A stretch of DNA of 7,424 nt from positions 1 to 7,424 of the forward strand of contig CAYLPT010000073.1 in NCBI GenBank assembly GCA_964385645.1, in the 5' to 3' direction. Of the stretch, positions 6,535 through 7,424 are shown piece by piece; the stretch's first letter is position 1, and every line of letters starts with the position of its first letter. A program made the position numbers and the translations under genes. The DNA is from CAYLPT01 sp964385645. Its GTDB lineage: Bacteria; Armatimonadota; Hebobacteria; Hebobacterales; Hebobacteraceae. The notes beneath the pieces are model-generated. The model worked only from the letters and a program-made list of their open reading frames with translations, did not search any database and had not been told where the DNA came from.

Positions 6535-6563
6535 CTTGTACCACAAACCGCCCCGCCAGTCAA
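6535..6563 (-). promoter_or_regulatory. Sigma70-like promoter of the trp operon
   Basis: On the - strand TTGACT (6563-6558; five of six matches to TTGACA) and TACAAG (6540-6535; four of six to TATAAT) are separated by exactly 17 bp. Transcription would start near 6528-6525, giving a leader of about 180 nt up to the end of the attenuator and about 200 nt up to the trpE ATG. It lies between the stop of the upstream membrane-protein gene and the leader ORF, where a trp promoter is needed. The -10 match is modest, and no palindromic operator is evident around it. Confidence 0.6.
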
Positions 6564-6583
6564 GCGTCACCTCAAGCGCCCAG

Positions 6584-6610
6584 GCGCCCCTGCAGGGGGC
6601 GCAGGCCCCC
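6584..6610 (-). terminator. GC-rich hairpin after the membrane-protein gene, possible terminator
   Basis: Starting at the last base of the TAG stop, two alternative stems share one arm. One is GCGCCCC/GGGGCGC (6602-6596 with 6590-6584; 7 bp, 5-nt loop). The other is GGGGGC/GCCCCC (6610-6605 with 6600-6595; 6 bp, 4-nt loop). They cannot form together. No T-run follows, so this is not a canonical intrinsic terminator. Its place between a stop codon and the trp promoter suggests it separates the two transcription units or protects the upstream 3' end. Confidence 0.4.
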
Positions 6611-7424
6611 TACGTCGTCATCCCGAGGATCTGGCGCACGACGGCGAACAGGCCGCCCATGACCGCGTCCCCGACGATCATGCCCAAGGCCACCTGGTAG
6701 GACAAAGGATACAGCCCCCGGCCCCCCCACCGCAGCACCATCCACTTCACCAGCCAGGCGATGAACACCGCCAGCGCCATCCCCTCCACGCCGGAGCCTG
6801 TGGAGACGGGCAGCGCCACCGGGTGCAGGGGGAACCCCGGGAACTGGAGCTTGAGCACCATCAGCACCGCGCACAGCAGGGCCCCTCCGCCCATCGCGCC
6901 CACTGCTAGCCAGCTGCCGCCCACCGGGTGGAGGAGGTTCTGGTGCAGCCCGCTGTAGGCCCAGCCGGGCATGAGCACCGGCGCCATGTGGGCGCGGATG
7001 GAGGCCCCGTCGCGGTACACCACGTGGAGGTTGGCCCAGAACAGAGAGAGCGTGCCGAGCGCGGCCGCGATGACGATCGGGTAGCCGAGGCCCCGCAGGC
7101 TGGTCTCCCGCTCGCCCATCTTCATCGCCTCCAGAGGCAGAGGCGCGGGGTTGGCGCGCTGCTGTTGCAGGAAGGGCTGCAGCAACGTGAAGCAGGAGAG
7201 CGTTCTGCCGTCGAAGGCGCGGGTGCCCAGCGTGAGGGTGAGGATCTGGCTGGGCCCGGCCTGGAAGATCTCGTGGCTGGGCGGCCCCAGTTGCGCGCGG
7301 AAGCGCGCCAGCGTCACTGAGATGACGAGGAACAGCCCCAGGAAGGCCGGCACCACCACGGGCGCGATGCCCATGTTGCGCAGGAACCACCACAGATACC
7401 CCACCCCCGCGGCCAGCCCCAGCA
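6610..7424 (-). CDS. Polytopic membrane protein, 5' partial, DUF6784/DUF6785-like
   Basis: The frame is open to the right edge and ends at TAG (6612-6610), giving the last 270 residues. The first codons in the window read LGLAAG and run straight into VGYLWWF, so the GTG at 7404-7402 is probably internal. Hydrophobic segments that look membrane-spanning lie at about residues 19-39, 112-132, 170-192, 211-231 and 242-264. Conserved-looking motifs are ARFRAQLGPPSHE (39-51), FPGFPLHPV (194-202) and AWLVKWMVLRWGG (222-234), each with charged residues beside a hydrophobic run. This pattern resembles DUF6784/DUF6785 proteins, which occur in planctomycete- and Armatimonadota-type genomes and have no established function. 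The family name is recalled from the motifs and not confirmed by search. A transporter-like role is possible but unproven. It is upstream of trpE on the same strand but separated by a hairpin and a promoter, so it is probably not in the trp operon. Confidence 0.8.
   Translation of the reverse strand, partial: LGLAAGVGYLWWFLRNMGIAPVVVPAFLGLFLVISVTLARFRAQLGPPSHEIFQAGPSQILTLTLGTRAFDGRTLSCFTLLQPFLQQQRANPAPLPLEAMKMGERETSLRGLGYPIVIAAALGTLSLFWANLHVVYRDGASIRAHMAPVLMPGWAYSGLHQNLLHPVGGSWLAVGAMGGGALLCAVLMVLKLQFPGFPLHPVALPVSTGSGVEGMALAVFIAWLVKWMVLRWGGRGLYPLSYQVALGMIVGDAVMGGLFAVVRQILGMTT

Noticed and set aside
5314..6700. Open frames on the + strand opposite trpE and its leader (5314-6144 and 5945-6700)
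   Set aside because: They are antisense to trpE or run across the promoter and attenuator, and they show no protein-like motifs.
1..7424. tRNA or rRNA genes, CRISPR arrays, insertion sequences, phage or plasmid features
   Set aside because: No evenly spaced repeats, transposase motifs, long terminal inverted repeats or recognisable tRNA-like segments were seen on either strand; the SLH repeats are explained as protein domains.

Overview
The window is GC-rich bacterial chromosome with tightly packed genes. It holds one incomplete surface-protein gene on the + strand (left edge to 3212). On the - strand it holds a tryptophan-biosynthesis operon, trpE-trpG-trpD (6324 down to 3216), with its own leader region, and then one incomplete membrane-protein gene (right edge down to 6610). 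Three S-layer homology (SLH) repeats, parallel beta-helix domains and a DUF6784/DUF6785-like membrane protein together suggest an environmental, S-layer-bearing lineage of the Armatimonadota or planctomycete-like kind. That placement is inference; there is no rRNA or other decisive marker here.

Region 1 (1-3212, +) is the C-terminal 1069 residues of a very large extracytoplasmic protein. In order it has a papain-like (C1A) peptidase domain whose catalytic Cys lies just off the left edge, a beta-rich linker domain, two right-handed beta-helix domains, and three C-terminal SLH repeats that would anchor it to the cell envelope.

Region 2 (3216-6324, -) encodes the first two steps of the tryptophan branch. 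TrpE with TrpG makes anthranilate from chorismate and glutamine, and TrpD adds the phosphoribosyl group. The genes are 22 and 15 bp apart and each has a good Shine-Dalgarno site. No trpC, trpF, trpB or trpA follows. The operon instead meets the SLH gene tail-to-tail with only 3 bp between stop codons.

Region 3 (6325-6609) is the most interesting part. Read on the - strand it has the layout of a ribosome-mediated trp attenuator. There is a sigma70-like promoter (TTGACT, 17 bp, TACAAG), then a 32-codon leader ORF with a Trp-Arg-Trp run. A 12-nt segment just after the Trp codons is perfectly complementary to the core of a downstream hairpin. That hairpin has a perfect 12-bp stem followed by TTTT and ends about 22 nt before the trpE start codon. 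The logic would be: scarce charged tRNA-Trp stalls the ribosome, the antiterminator forms and trpEGD is transcribed; ample Trp lets the terminator form.

Region 4 (6610-7424, -) is the C-terminal 270 residues of a polytopic membrane protein, with a GC-rich hairpin between its stop codon and the trp promoter.
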